A stretch of DNA of 64,000 bases from positions 1,595,579 to 1,659,578 of the forward strand of contig QANU01015964.1 in the NCBI GenBank assembly GCA_003254905.1. Direction: 5' to 3'. The notes under the pieces are model-generated. The model made no database searches. It saw only the letters and a program-made list of their open reading frames with translations, and was not told the DNA's origin. The translations under genes were made by a program, and so were the position numbers. Source of the DNA: Nissolia schottii (Eukaryota > Streptophyta > Magnoliopsida > Fabales > Fabaceae). Below, one piece after another: positions 49,210 through 62,794 of the stretch (positions within the stretch are counted from its first letter, which is position 1; the number at the start of each line of letters is the position of its first letter).

Positions 49210-51045
49210 GGTTTCCCTAAACTTGGGTTTAAGGTTTGATGCTATATTAGATCTACATCGGTGATTTTTGACATTAAATCTTTTATCAAATTATTTGTGT
49301 AGGACTAAATTGGTGTCAAAATTAAAAATGTTAGAACAAAATTCATGTCAAAAATATTTTCAACTGAACTAATGTTTAACTAAACTTGTTTTAACCCTTT
49401 TCTACCCCCTTAACAAACAACATCAAATAACCTTTTTTTGTGACGTTATACGACAAAAGTGAGCTTGATATCGCTTATGATTATCTAAAGAATTTACTTT
49501 GATGTTTGGATTTCACCTTCAAAGCTTAGACTTAAGGACTAATATTTCATAATAGTTTTCCTCCTTTTTTTTTTTCCTTTAAAAAAGCGGAGTATATCTT
49601 CGCACGTACAATTTATGCTCATGGAAGTGGAACTAAAGCATCTAATTGTTCCCACTTAATTAATTTCGAAATGTACTTTTCACATTAGGCCTTACACATA
49701 ATACTAATAATATATTAGTACTAGTACTACAATCTAAGAACGGTTGTAAGAGACGATGGAGGTTAGGATATGAAAGGCATATAGAATATAGAACCTTGAA
49801 GATGATGTTTGCGGATGATTAATTAGGAAGTTGTGCGCCCTTAATGGGATGCAAATTGTACAAAATGATAGATGATAAAAAAATTCCAATTCCTAATAGA
49901 ATAAAGGTGGCTGGAATCTTCAAGTCGGAATGGATTTTCTTTAATTTTAATTATTTAGATACTTTGGGTAAGCCAGCAACTTCGTATGTCAAATGGCATA
50001 AGCATCTAAATCATCCTAATATTCCTCAATCCTTATTCATCATTCCAAAGCTACTACAGACGATAAAATGGGTTGACTATGATTATTCGTATATATTTTA
50101 CTGAAGAGAGAATATATGTAGATTCTGATTGAACAAGTTTAATTTTTAATTAACTTTGTGACCATAAGTCGACTAGTTATTAGATTTAAAACAATTAATG
50201 GAATATAATAAAGCACGAATAGAGGGGGACTGGAAGCTACAGAAATATGCAGGCAAAATTTGTAAAGAGGAGATCAAAGGTTACAGGCCAGTTTTAGTAC
50301 ACTATTAATGGGTCTTTCAGTTAGACCAATTATGGGCTCAGCTATTCTACCTCTGTGGATACTTGGGCCCGCTAAACGCAAATCAAAGAATATTGTTATG
50401 GGTACCAACATATAGGCTGTGCGATCTGAACCACAATACTGGTGACAAAAAACCACCAAAAACCCAAATGGAAAAAAAAGCCTTATCTAATCCATATTGT
50501 TACTACTATTATTTTCTTTACTAGTTATCCCCTCTCTTTTTTACTTTTGAAAGTTATGCGTTTTTTCACATTGTTAATATAAAGTAAGTAAACTATTATT
50601 TTCTTATTTTTTTTAAAAAAAGAAGTCATTGAATGTATTTTTTAAAATTTAGTTGATGATGGAACAAAATAGTACTTAATATTAATTAATTGATACAATT
50701 ACGACTGAATCATCTTGCATTCGGTATTTCAATCACAATCAATTCAGTGATGATTTTTTGAAATCTTGAAAAGACACTCACCACTATTGAATAAAAAATG
50801 AAAAAAAATATAAAATAAAACATATAGGAATTTTTTTGAAGTAAAAATGACTAGTATTTCATTTCTTCGACGGAGCTCACCGTCGCGTAGCGCGGAGCGT
50901 GGCAAAAATTGGTGACTGGGCAACTAGCTCAGCCTCTTCGGAAAGCGCGATAGAGGAGAAGAGAATCGCGTCGTAACAGAATTCATTTGAAAAAGATCAT
51001 AACGGCAATTAGCGCAGGCGGACGTGATCGGCGTTGCCGCCGGTG
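49210..51045. other. intergenic and CRWN4-like promoter region
   Basis: AT-rich until about 50860, then a GC-richer stretch (50870-51045) that is probably the promoter and 5' untranslated region of the following gene. No clear TATA box. The frame at 49844-50104 (86 residues) has no recognisable domain and I do not call it a gene. Confidence 0.45.
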
Positions 51046-54000
51046 ATGGCTACTCGTCGCTCGATCACTCCCGATTCCTCTGCGAATCTCAGAAGCCCTC
51101 TCACTGACGAAGAGATTCGGAAGCGCCTTCAACACAATGACAAGGCCGCGCTTGTTGCCTATGTCGCCCAGCTTCAAGCTCAGGTTCCCTTCCTTCCTCT
51201 CTCGTCTACAACTGCTCGAAATTCTTCAATTGTTAATATGTTATTCTCTAAGATGTACAGGGTCAACAACGATTGATGTCGTATCCTGATGATTCTAGTG
51301 TGAGATTTTCTTTTCACGGTGGTGCTTAATCATTAGTATGTCACTGTAATTGCAATCTTGATTGCTACTTGTGGCCCTTCCGTATAGCCAAATTCTACTG
51401 TTACGCGCTTCTATTTATGCTTATAACACTGTTCCTGGAGTTTCTAGTTATTTGTGCAGTTATCATGACAAAAATCAGAGACATGGTGATGTGGAGTGGT
51501 TGCATGTTAATTGTAACCAAATTTTGTATATTAGACTTTGCTACTAGTACCTGGTAGTAAAAGAGTTGCATATTTTTGTCAACGAGGCAAAGGCAATTAG
51601 GCTTCAGACAAATTGTGCTATTTATTGGTTTTTTATAAACTGCTTCTCTGCATGGTTTCATATTTTTATTCAAGTTATTATTTTCGGCCAACTCTCTAAC
51701 TTTTCTACTTGAAGTTCTATTGTTGTCCTTGAAGCAACTGTGGCATAATATTTGTTTCTCTGTTGACTAGCATCAGTTACCTGCAAAACCAACTGAGAAG
51801 AAAATTTATTTGAAGCCTAATTTGCTAGTCACTGCTGCTGTAAAACAGTTTGTTATCACTCAAATGCAACCCCTTTTTCCCATCAATTGGATTTTTGAAA
51901 TGAATATTCTGTAAAAGATTTATGGATTGTTCACTTTAATGTGTTATGCAGTCATTACCTTTTGCATAAGTGCTAGTGAAACTTGTTATTACTTTCTTGC
52001 CTTCTCTTCTTCTGACCTGTATTTTGTGTAGCTATATGATCACCAGCACCACATGGGCCTTCTCATCTTGGAGAGAAAGGAATTGGCTTCCAAGTATGAG
52101 CAAGTTAAGGCATTGGTTGACTCATCTGAGGTTATGCATGAACATGATTCAGCAATGAATATACCTGCACTAGTTGAAGCAAGGAAGCGGGAAGAAAATT
52201 TGAAGAAGGAAATAGGAGTCAAAGAAGCATTCATAGCAAGTGTAAGCTTCTTGAACATAGTTTTATTCCAGATGGTTTGGTCTTTGCTTCCAAAAAGTTC
52301 GGTTATGTACTCTTAACACATTTTTTTTTATGGCTTTCTTTAGCTTGAGAAAGCCTTGCATGAGATGCGTACAGAATGCGCTGTAGCAAAGGTTTCCGCT
52401 GAGAGTAAACTTTCTGAAGCACACCAACTGATAGATGAAGCGCAGAAAAAAATTACTGAGGCTGAGGCCAAGGTGTGTGCTGCAGAATCTTTACAGGCAG
52501 AGGCTAACCAATATAACAGTGTTGCAGACAGGATGCTTCAGGATGTTGAAGCACGTGAAGATGACCTTATGCGGAAAGTCATATCTTTTAAATCAGCGTA
52601 TGTATTTGTGTCATGCTAATTGACATGTTTATTATATCTGTCTATTTTTTTATGTGATCTAGGGCCCATGAGCACAGATTTGGCCATGTACCTCCCCATT
52701 TTGCTGTTTAGAAATACTTTCCTGGGAGAGTCCTGTGCATTGGTTTATGCACAAAAATTATAGATGAAATAATGTGACAATCCAATAAGAAAAAAATTTG
52801 GTGGATTGAATGTTGTTTATTGGTGACAATCCGTGGTTGAGCCTTTTTACTTAATATATTTTCTCATCATCTGATGCTGTTAAAAATTATAAATGATGCA
52901 GCTAAGCAGCTAATGTACTAACTGAACTTGTGATCAAGTTTTGGTGGTACTGTGAGGTTCCATATGTTGTGTATGTGATCATAATCCATCTGCAATGATG
53001 TAATGTTTCGATAGATCAATATTTGTCAAGAAATTAAGTTGATTTGTGTCTTGCTCTCAGTTGTGATGATAAAGAGAAGGAAATAATTCTTGAAAGGAAA
53101 TCCCTTTCAGAAAGGCAAAACGGTTTGCAACAAGAACAGGAAAGGTTACTACAATCACAAGCCTTGCTCCACCAGAGAGAGGATCTCCTTTTTAGTAGAT
53201 CACTGGAATTAAATCAACTTCAAAAAGAATTAGAGGACATGAAAAAGAATATTGACAAGGAGCATGGAGCCATTCGAGATGTGAAAACCAATCTAAAATT
53301 GATGGAGGCCACCCTAACAAGAAGAGAAGAGGTTCATATTTAAAAATTCCCAGTTGCGTTAATATGAAACTAGTATTATTTTTCAATATTTGTCTTGTTC
53401 GTGTGTATCTTTATGTCATCTCTCATCTGAATACAGGTTCTCACTAAACGGGAAGTTGATCTGAACAAGAAAGGGCAAGAGTTGCTTGATTTTCAAGTGA
53501 AACTTGATAGTAGAGAATCTGTATGTCCTTCCTTCCTCTCTTTCTCTCTTATTGTTCATTTTAACTGGTGAAATTTTCTAATATTTATGTCTTTTACTTT
53601 GTTTGATGGAAAACATAGGATGAAATTCGGAAAGTTACAGCTGGTCAGGAAGCTGCATTCAAAACAAGAAAGGTTGATTTTGAAGCTGAGCTACAAAGTC
53701 AGCTCAAAGCAGTTGAAAATGAAATTGAGATGAAGAGACAGGCTTGGGAATTGAAGGAGGTTGATCTTAAACATGGGGAGGACCAACTCATGGAAAGGGA
53801 GCATGAGTTAGAAATTTTGTCGAGGAAGCTGGGTGAGAAGGAGAAGGATTTGGTGAATATGTCAAGTGAGCTTAAAGAAAAAGATCAACGCTTGAGAGCT
53901 GCTGAGAAGGATTTTGAATTGAATAAAGCCCTTTTGCAAAAGGAGAAAGAAGAGATTGACAAAACAAAGCTAGATGTACAGAAGTCTTTGGTTTCATTGG

Positions 54001-55960
54001 AAAATAATTTAAGGCAAATTGATAGTGCAAAGGAGAGACTGGAGGTCATTAAAAGTGAAACAAATGACTTGTCGGTTTTGGAAGTGAAACTAAAAGAAGA
54101 GATCGACCTTGTAAGATCTCAGAAGTCAGACCTTGTGGCAGAGGCAGATAAACTGAAATCTGAGAAAGCAAAGTTCGAAGCTGAGTGGGAGCTTCTTGAT
54201 GAAAAGAAAGAAGAGTTGCAGAAGGAAGCAGAATTCATCGCCGAGGAAAGGAAGGTAGTTTCAACTTTTATTAAGAATGAGCGTATCAAATTAAGACAAG
54301 AGAAAGAAAATTTGCATAATCAATACATCCGAGACTTGGAGTCACTTGCCTGTGAACGAGAAGAGTTCATGAACAAGATGGCACATGAACATGATGAGAT
54401 GTTTAGTAAGATGCGTCAAGAGCATACAGATTTTGTGCGGGATATTGAGATGCAAAAGAGGGATCTGAATATCCTTACAGAAAAGAGGCGTGAAGAGATA
54501 GAAATTTATTTGAAGGAAAGAGAAAAGGCTTTTGAGGAAGAAAAGAACAACGAACTCCAATATATTAATGATCTTAAGGAGAAAGCAGCAAAAGAATTGG
54601 GACAGGTTTCCTTTGAGAGGGAAAAACTTAAAGCTGAGCGAGCAGAGATTAGTTTGGACCGTGAAAAGAGAAATAAGGAATGGGCTGATCTAAATAATTG
54701 CATTGAAGAACTCAAGGCTCAAAGGGATAAGCTTCAGAAGCAGAGAGAACTGTTGCATGCTGATAGAATTGAAATTTGTGCTCAGACTGAGGAATTGAAA
54801 AAGTTAGAAGATCCTAAAATTGTCCGGGATGATATTTCAACTACTGAAATGCTGAAATCTGACATGGATTCTAACCAACAGAAAGTCTCTGCAAATAGAA
54901 ATTTGAAGCAGCGGACTCTTACGAATGGCAATCGCTTAAACTCCCCTGAGGATAGAGATGCTAATGACATCAGCAATGGATTTGAAACTCCACTTGTGCA
55001 GAAATCATCTGTGGGTTCTCCTCCTAGCCCCATTCAATTCTCATGGGTCAAGCGATGCACTGAATTAATTTTTAGGCATTCTCCCGAGAAGTTACATACA
55101 GATAATCGGGATAAGGTTGTGGTTTCTGATACTTTTAATGTTAGCAATGGGCAAAAGTATTTGAAAAGTGAAAAACCACTACGAAATGTTAGCAAGAGAA
55201 AACAAATAAGATTTTCTTCTGGAGAACCAAAAGTAATCCTTGAGGTACCGTCTCCAGCTGAACATATTTACAGAATAAGTGATTTTGAATCTGAAATTAA
55301 GAAAGATGTGTATGGGAAAACTGTTGACTTGCTTTTGGATGGACATCGTGTCGGCAGACCTAAAAGAGGCAGTGAAAACTTGACCAATGAAGGTGGTGAT
55401 CCACTTTTAGATACACGGGAGCATAAGAAATTGCGACCAGACATGCAACCCGAGAATCCATTGGATCTGGGTGCTACCTCCAGGTACAACTCTAGTCCTC
55501 TTAGTGATTTTAGCTTCTTCTTCTTTTTTTTTTTTTTAATATAATTTCTTTTTGGAACATATAGCCTTCTTGTTAATTTTTATTCGTTGTTACATTATGT
55601 ATTATGTATTATAGAAGTGTTCTTTTGTTTTTTATTTTCAGCGTGATTCCAGCCCAGTCCAATGTGTCAAAGGTCCATCAGTTGTCAATATTATCAAATC
55701 AAATTCAAGGAAACACTCAAGATGCTCGTGAGGTAATGGTAGATAAGGTTATGCATGTATCAGATGTGACTTCTGAGATGGTTGATACTATCAATGTCCC
55801 CGGTCAAGAACTAGTAGATCATTTGCATAATCCTTCAACTGGAGTGGATCAATTTGATCATCATGGGAACACAATTGATGAATCAAATTCAATTATAGGG
55901 ATAGATATTCTACCATGTGGTTCCAGTGATTTGGCAAAACCAAAAGAAACATGCAAATGA
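51046..55960 (+). CDS. CRWN4: nuclear lamina-like coiled-coil protein, CRWN4/NMCP-like
   Basis: Seven exons: 51046-51183, 52032-52241, 52344-52597, 53061-53331, 53437-53520, 53619-55483, 55642-55960. They join in frame to 1046 residues; every intron is GT-AG, although the fourth donor (GTTCAT) is weak. Known role: CRWN/NMCP proteins line the inner nuclear envelope of plants and set nuclear size and shape. Seen: a short N-terminus with SITPDSSANLRSPL, the YDHQHHMGLLILERKELASKYEQ motif opening a coiled coil of several hundred residues rich in Glu, Lys and Leu, then a conserved block at about 787-810 (SPIQFSWVKRC.ELIFRHSPEK) and a basic KRKQIRF likely acting in nuclear import. Start: ATG at 51046 is the first in frame. 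Odd: the segment between SPLTDEE and the DKAALVAY motif is shorter than I recall for orthologues. The subfamily assignment (CRWN4 rather than CRWN1-3) is by remembered similarity. Confidence 0.9.
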
Positions 55961-57768
55961 AAGACTGGACAAGTTTTGGGGCACTGTTGTCTGTTAGGTA
56001 GTAAGTTACACTCAACTTGCTTCTATGTTCATTTTTCGTGACATGTACATATATTTGCTTGGCAATAGTCTTTAAAAGGTACATGGTTTCGTTTGAGTCT
56101 ATGCAGCATTTGGATTCGTTGTTCTCTTGTAATGCAGGATATTGATGCAGTTTGGAGAGGGACTCAGCTTCATTGATTGCTGGCTTGGTAAATACTGTAT
56201 ATAGGGAATCTTTGCAGAGATGAGAGAACAAGGGGGGATGTCTGCTGTGTGTGCAGTATATGTATGGATTTGCAAGCAGGTTGGGGTCTGTTACTATCAC
56301 AGTTTGTTAATAAGAGGTTCTTTATAAAGAAACAAGAAAAAGAAGAGATTTTTTTTTCTTCCTTTTTTGGTACAGAAACGTAAGTGGTTTAACTATCTAT
56401 ATACATGAATAAAGAAAGTGACATCCTAAAGGTAAATTGTTTTTAGCTTTTGAAATAAGGGATCGCTTCCCCCAAATCTGAAAAGAGTTGGTTTTGATTT
56501 AGTGAGTTTTTGTGGCATGGATTGGTTTGTCGTTTGTAACACTCCAGATTTGAGTTTCTGGCCAAAGGTCGACTTGTGTAAGGCTAGTTTTTGGTAAGTA
56601 ATCGGGCTGTGGAATGTATATTACTAGTGCTCTTCTTGTGTATATACATGATGGTGGTCTGTATTACAATTCTCTGAAACTCTTCATAATGTTTGGCTGG
56701 TTCATTAAGTTTATGCCCTTCTTCATTATTTTGTTGGGGGTGTCATCGTGGCGGCATTTTTGTTTTTGGAAACGTTGATATCCCAGCCGTCTGAAATGAG
56801 AAACTAATTTGATTTATAAATACACGTAAAAAATGATTTATAAACAAGAAATGATTTAATTTAAAAAATTTTATGAGAATATATTGACTTGTTTCGGAAG
56901 TTTTATCAAAGTTTATTAAATTTGGTTAGAATTGGTTTGATTTTAAGTTTAAATATAATAAAAAATAATTTGACCGTTAATAAAATACTTTGCTCAAATC
57001 AAATCTGTTTTCATTTTAATGAATTTTAAATATCAAAATTATCCAGTAAACCAATTCAATCAAATTATATCATTTATTAAAATCATTTTGAGCACAAGCC
57101 GTATAACTAACATTGTAGTTATTTAGGTGAAAATGTATAAGTTAATCATCTGGCAATTAAGGGCTTCAAACAATCTTTTAAAAACTTTCATGGCAATGAT
57201 AGGATTGGAATTTGTAATAAAATATTATTGTAAAATCTGACCCGGTTTTAATTTAACAAAAGAAACACTAACAATGAAAATTGAAGTAAAGATGTTTTTA
57301 TTTGTATAAAGAAGATTTAGTCCGGCAATAAAGAGATTAGTTCAAAACAACGTGATGATCACAATTCGAATTTCAATACGGTTATAGTTAAAATTTTAAT
57401 TGAAAGAGCTATTATATTTTCAATATACAAAATAAGATTATCTTTGACCTTATAAAAAAGAAAAATAGATAGAAAAAATAATAAAGAATTAAAAAGATTA
57501 TAAAAGATTAAGAGAGAATGACGGTTGTGATAGGAATGAACATAAAAGGGAAAAGAAAAGATGTTTTTCATGTGTGTCAATTAGCCGCCATCATAAACAA
57601 ATAAATGCACAGTCAGCACCCCGTACCCAGTGCCAGCATATTCATCTCATCATACATAAATACCATCCTTTCTGGTCGTCGGGCTGGAGAAGGAAAAAGA
57701 GATTCAGCTCAGTATTACTATTACATATACACGCACGGGTTCTGCACGCCGGAGAGAGAAAGAAGAGA
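55961..57768. other. CRWN4 3' region and BCAT upstream region
   Basis: Polyadenylation-type AATAAAG occurs at about 56407. A possible 3' untranslated intron (GT near 55998, AG near 56138) cannot be confirmed. The rest is AT-rich, and no gene is seen before the aminotransferase. Confidence 0.45.
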
Positions 57769-60700
57769 ATGGAGAGCAGCGCCGTCCTCGCAGGCATTCG
57801 TCTAAGTTTCCCGATCTGCCCCTCCCGCCACCCTTCCTCTCTCCTCTCTCACCCTTCCCCTCTTCACTCTCTCAAGGTAATTTCACTTTCCAGTCCTTCC
57901 CATTCCCCTCTTTGACTTTGCACTTCCGATTTGATTTTTCCCTTTTGCAGCTCCGAAAGCAGCTCCCTCTTCTCCCTTCCCACCATGTTCTGCTGCAATC
58001 GCCTTCTCCTCTCACGCCTTCCGCTTCTCTTTCCAATGCCTACAGGTCCTTCCTTATTATTTTCAATTTTTGATTTCTTTTTTCTCTGTTATTCAATTGC
58101 AATGGCTTGGAATGGTGCAGTGAAACTATTGAATTAGCTGACATAGACTGGGACAACCTAGGATTTGGCCTCCAACCCACCGATTACATGTATATGATGA
58201 AATGCTCACACGGCGGAACCTTCTCCAAAGGTGAACTAAAGCGTTTTGGGAACATTGAATTGAACCCCTCTGCCGGAGTTTTGAACTATGGCCAGGTTTA
58301 CATTCAATTTGATTCGAATACGCTGCTTGCATTGACCATATGTATTCATGCTTTGTGATGTCAATGTTTATTTTGAAAAGAATGGTGGGGGTTATTTCTG
58401 TGGTTCACAAATGTAGGGTTTATTTGAGGGTTTGAAGGCTTACCGCAAGCAAGATGGCAGTATACTCCTCTTTCGCCCGGAGGAGAATGCTTTGCGGATG
58501 AAGATGGGTGCGGAGCGGATGTGTATGCCATCACCTACTGTGGAGCAGTTTGTGGAAGCTGTAAAGGATACTGTTTTGGCAAACAAACGTTGGGTACTAT
58601 ACTATCCTTTCATTGCCATAGAACACTTTTATTGTTTGTTGTAGTAGGTTTTTGAGGTGAAATTTGGCTTCAGGTTCCCCCTCCGGGTAAAGGGTCCTTG
58701 TATATTAGGCCATTGCTAATGGGAAGTGGAGCTGTACTTGGTCTTGCACCTGCTCCCGAGTACACGTTTCTAATATATGTTTCACCTGTTGGAAACTACT
58801 TTAAGGTAAGGTTGGCAATTCTAACTATTTGCAAACCTAGTATTCATTGCTAGATAAAAAAAATATGGCATCTTTACTCATATTTGTACAAGTTTCTAAT
58901 TGTCTGCTTTTGGATGTAAGTTACAAATTATGACCAGGATCCCGTAAATGAGAACTTTGAAGGACTTGCTCGTTAACTACTTAGAATTGGGGAGTTGTTG
59001 AATAGTAGAAATTTAATTTTTATATGTTTTTGTTGATGTGACTGCCTAGAGGGTGAGCCTTAGCAGAATGGTAAGGTTGCTAGCTTGTGACTTGTGTAAA
59101 TTCTAGAAATAACTTCTCCACTTGTGGGGGCACAACTGTGTATCTACCTTGACCAGTGTTATCAATGGCGGAATAGCGGAAATAGCATTTTGCTCAAAAC
59201 CTGCTATTTTTTCTGCTATAGCGCTGCTATTTCTGCTATAGCGGCCAATTAACACTGTAAAATAGCATAGCAGCCACCTCAAAACCCGCTGTGCTATAGC
59301 GGTATAGCGGATATTTGATAACATTGACCGCAACCAGACCCTATCAATTGGGAGCCTTGTGAACTAGATGTGACTGAAGGGGTTCAATTTGTAGTTTAAA
59401 AAGTGAAGAAAAGTTGCTGCAGTATTCTAAGGGTCCAGAATGTTACCCCATTTTTCTTGTTCTTAGGGTTTATTAGCAAGGTCTAGTTGTCTTGTGTTGC
59501 ATGTTTTATTTTCTACCTCTACAACTTACAAGCACAATCATCTCTTTCTATCTTTTGTTGTTGTAATTTTAAACATACTTATGATATATTCCTTCAAAAA
59601 TTAATTATCACTATAACCGCAGGAAGGTTTGGCTCCAATCAATTTGATTATTGAGAATGAATTACATCGCGCAACTCCTGGTGGCACCGGGGGAGTGAAG
59701 ACCATTGGAAACTATGCTGCAGTAAGCTGGACCCTTCTCTTTTCTTCTTGTTTGTGCATTGGCATTTGGTTGGAGATGTTCTCTTCTGTTTGCATTAAAT
59801 CACATGGTCTGAAATTTCAAGCTGAAGATTTTCCTCAATTTTGTAATTTCAATTAGACAATTTATTTGCAAATTGTAACTAAACACGAATATATAGCTTT
59901 CTGGTGCTAATAAAATGGACAGAGGTGAAAACTGACATTTCCTTGTGCTATTTTTGTTTTACAATACTGACTTAAGTTATCTGCTGTTTGATGGTTTCTT
60001 ACTTTCTCATTTTTTTCTCCCTCTGCCACACTTTACCTTATCTTTAAAAATAAGGAAAATCCTAACTCTCTCTCTCTCTCTCTCTGTGTGTACATGTGTG
60101 CAATTGTTTGTTGTAGGTTCTGAAGGCACAATCAGTGGCAAAAGCCAAAGGCTACTCTGATGTTTTATATCTTGATTGTGTGCACAAAAAATATTTGGAG
60201 GAGGTTTCTTCCTGCAATATTTTTGTTGTCAAGGTATTATACCCTGAACCACTTTGCATAAGCTTATGTTTATATTGTTTTCTGTCATTGTTAATATGTA
60301 GGGATGTTACACTTAGCTGCATAGTATTATTTGCCACCTTTATATTCTCTCACAATACAGTAAACAATTTGCCTATACATGTAAGTGCTTGGACAATGAA
60401 ATCAAAAGCTTTTTGCAACCTTAACCATGCATTTTAGAGTACCTAAAATTTATCATTTTCCTCAACGTGCAGCCCCATTGCGATGCTTGCAAAATCAATG
60501 GTAGGGTAGCCACTTCACTTCATGCTGTTGTTGTCTGTAAGAACTGGTATCAATTGAATATTGCTTGCTGAAAATACTGGTATTTTATTGATAATAGCAG
60601 AAATTCCAGAGAGGAATTTTCTGTGCAAAACGAAGAAAATAAGGCCAAAGGGCTGTTGCGGAATTTAGTAAATAAAATAGAACACTAATCCTGGGAATTT

Positions 60701-62794
60701 ATAGATCCCTTGGTCCCCTAGTTCTGACTAATTTTCTAAATGATTATTTCCTTCCCTAAGGATCTTATTTAAACTAACTAGTGGGAGAGAATCAAGGGCC
60801 AGGCAATATTCTCTCCTCATAATCCTCCCCTTCTTAATAAAACTCAACTACTTTATTCTCTCTAACAAATCAGATTCAAATCAATTAAAATTACTCCTTA
60901 ACCGACTTGTCCTTCTAGAATAATGAAGAGGAAAAGGAATGATTTCCTTCCCCTTTTTTGTAGCTACTTCGGTTACAGGGTGGGGTGTAACATTGTCTCC
61001 CACAGATTGCAAGCTTTCAGCAATTGAACTTGAACTCCTCTACTTTTTTATTTTACCTGTTTGCTTCTCGCCTTTTGCAAATAAGAATTGCCATATGACT
61101 TGTATAAATCAACTTTTTCCTGAATGCTAAGAGTTGTACCAACATGACTCACTGTCGGGCTGCTGGATTTTGATCTTTGAGCCTTCTACAATAATTGATA
61201 TAGATTTGTTAATTGCATACACTCTTGTCCATATGATTATAAAGTTATTCAATCCTTTTTTTGGTATGTTTACTTTCGTTTTTATTATGTTCAAACTTCA
61301 ATGGAGCTAATGTGTGCATTTTCACTTACTTTAGGCACCCCCTATCCCCAAATATCCAAGTTGATATGTGTTGTTCTGGAAAATTAATTCATCAAACTAT
61401 CAGAGCTTACTGCATTGTATGTGTATTCATTTGCTTTCAGAGTAATACTATTTCAACTCCTGCTATTAAAGGGACTATCCTGCCTGGCATTACTCGAAAA
61501 AGTATAATTGATGTTGCTCGAAGCCAAGGGTTCCAGGTACTACATTTTTGGTTTAGGAGATGATTGATGGATATTATCTTTGTTATATCTAATGTGTGAT
61601 ATTTTATTTCTACCTAGGGTTAATTTGCAAAAATTTAATTATGAGTATATATATGCTTCCTAGTCGCTAGTAATAAATGGCAGGTCTTGTTGGCAAATTT
61701 AGATCTGCTTGTTGATTAAGACTTGGGCTGGGGTTTTGTTTTACACTAGCATCTGATACAAGAGTTGCACCTTATAAGGTTGCTGATGTGGCAATGAGGA
61801 ATATTTACCCTTCAATTCTCTAGTGATGAATTTCAATCTTCGACTGTTGGTTTGATGTTGCCCTTTTCCGCTCAGTCCTCTGATGAGAGTATTGATTTGG
61901 TTGGTGTGATCTATGTTAATAATTTGAAGTTTGGAAAATGTCATTTATTCCATGAATAATTATGTCATGTAAAAAACCACCTCAGATCTCCTCTCAACAT
62001 TTCTTGGGTGATTCTTGAATGTCCTTTGTTAAGTATTCACCACTCGTCTCTCCTTTTCTCTATTTCTTTATTTCCAATTACATTCACGGATAGCAGTAGT
62101 CTTGCTATGAATTCTCTTAGAAAATACTTCATAGGGTCATGGTCTGCATTTTTGTATTTATACTGCGTTACACTTGGTTTCTTGTTTCTATTGACATTAG
62201 CCCAGAGTACATGCAATTTATTCTTCCTGTCCCAATGATGACTGGATATGTGCAGGTTGAGGAGCGACTAGTGTCGGTGGATGAACTGCTTGACGCTGAT
62301 GAGGTCTTCTGCACAGGGACAGCTGTTGTTGTGTCCCCTGTAGGCAGTGTTACTTATCTTGGCAAGAAGTACGCTCTAAGTCTATTAATTACATAAAACT
62401 TGTATTTCGTGCATTAACTAATAGGTTAACTGAGAGTGGCTAAGCAAAGCAAAACATTTCAGTAATAATAAAACAATTCGCTATATGCTCTCATCATTCA
62501 TGCCCTTCTCTCCATTCAGTTTTAACTATGTATTGCAACAGGACATTTTTTTTTTTCTTCTAAAACATCCCATTCATTTGCTATACAGTATGACTGGTGT
62601 TGGAACTAGATCAGACTGGGATACTTCATCCAAGGAAACTGAATTTGACTTATTGTTTGACTTTTTAAAATTTCTGTAGGGTATCCTATGGAGATGGTAT
62701 TGGAGTGGTGTCCCAGCGACTTTATAATGTCCTTACCCGACTACAGATGGGTCTTACAGAGGATGAGATGAATTGGACTGTTGAGCTGAGATAG
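57769..62794 (+). CDS. BCAT: branched-chain amino acid aminotransferase, probably plastidial
   Basis: Ten exons: 57769-57876, 57951-58045, 58121-58295, 58417-58593, 58674-58805, 59623-59721, 60117-60233, 61441-61536, 62256-62368, 62680-62794. They join in frame to 408 residues with GT-AG introns. Known role: PLP-dependent transfer of the amino group between glutamate and the 2-oxo acids of Leu, Ile and Val, the last step of their synthesis and first of breakdown. Seen: a Ser/Leu/Pro-rich, acid-poor N-terminus (about 1-60) like a transit peptide; the fold-type IV core from [22 protein letters not shown] with Lys255 as PLP lysine; YLEEVSSCN with Glu291; and the [12 protein letters not shown] cofactor loop near the C-terminus. 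Length fits plastid BCATs of Arabidopsis (BCAT2, 3 and 5 type). Which paralogue is not decided. Intron 5 carries a nested SINE and MITE. Confidence 0.94.
59049..59361 (+). mobile_element. Au-like SINE in BCAT intron 5, split by a MITE
   Basis: Head GGGTGAGCCTTAGCAGAATG with TGGTAAGGTTGCTAGC resembles the 5' part of plant Au SINEs (remembered GGGTGAGCCTTGGCGCAACG). The later part 'gcaaccagaccct...gggagcctt' resembles the 3' half. The two halves are separated by the MITE at 59157-59323. Divergence is considerable, so this is an old insertion. Confidence 0.6.
59157..59323. mobile_element. hAT-like MITE (167 bp) inside the SINE
   Basis: Starts TGTTATCAATGGCGGAATAGCGG and ends GCGGATATTTGATAACA: terminal inverted repeats TGTTATCAA/TTGATAACA with internal repeats of 'gctatagcgg'. 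The flanks TTGACCAG (59149-59156) and TTGACCGC (59324-59331) form an imperfect 8-bp duplication, the hAT length. Confidence 0.75.
60490..61440. other. large BCAT intron 7 with probable insertion
   Basis: Intron 7 (60234-61440) is 1.2 kb. Text at about 60540-60870 ('ttttattgataatagcagaaattccagag' through 'taatcctccccttcttaataaaactcaac') resembles copia LTR sequence. Ends and duplication are not resolved. Confidence 0.35.

Noticed and set aside
49844-50104. 86-residue plus-strand frame in the gene desert
   Set aside because: No recognisable motif, AT-rich context, and no splice or promoter context that would make it a gene.
51034-51045. Extension of the CRWN4-like frame upstream of 51046
   Set aside because: The codon at 51034 is TTG, not ATG; plant nuclear genes rarely use it and the ATG at 51046 is the first in frame.
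34107-62794. Functional gene cluster linking the HD-Zip, CRWN4-like and BCAT genes
   Set aside because: The genes belong to unrelated processes, are separated by up to 16 kb of repeats, and show no shared regulation in the sequence; a biosynthetic cluster is not supported.
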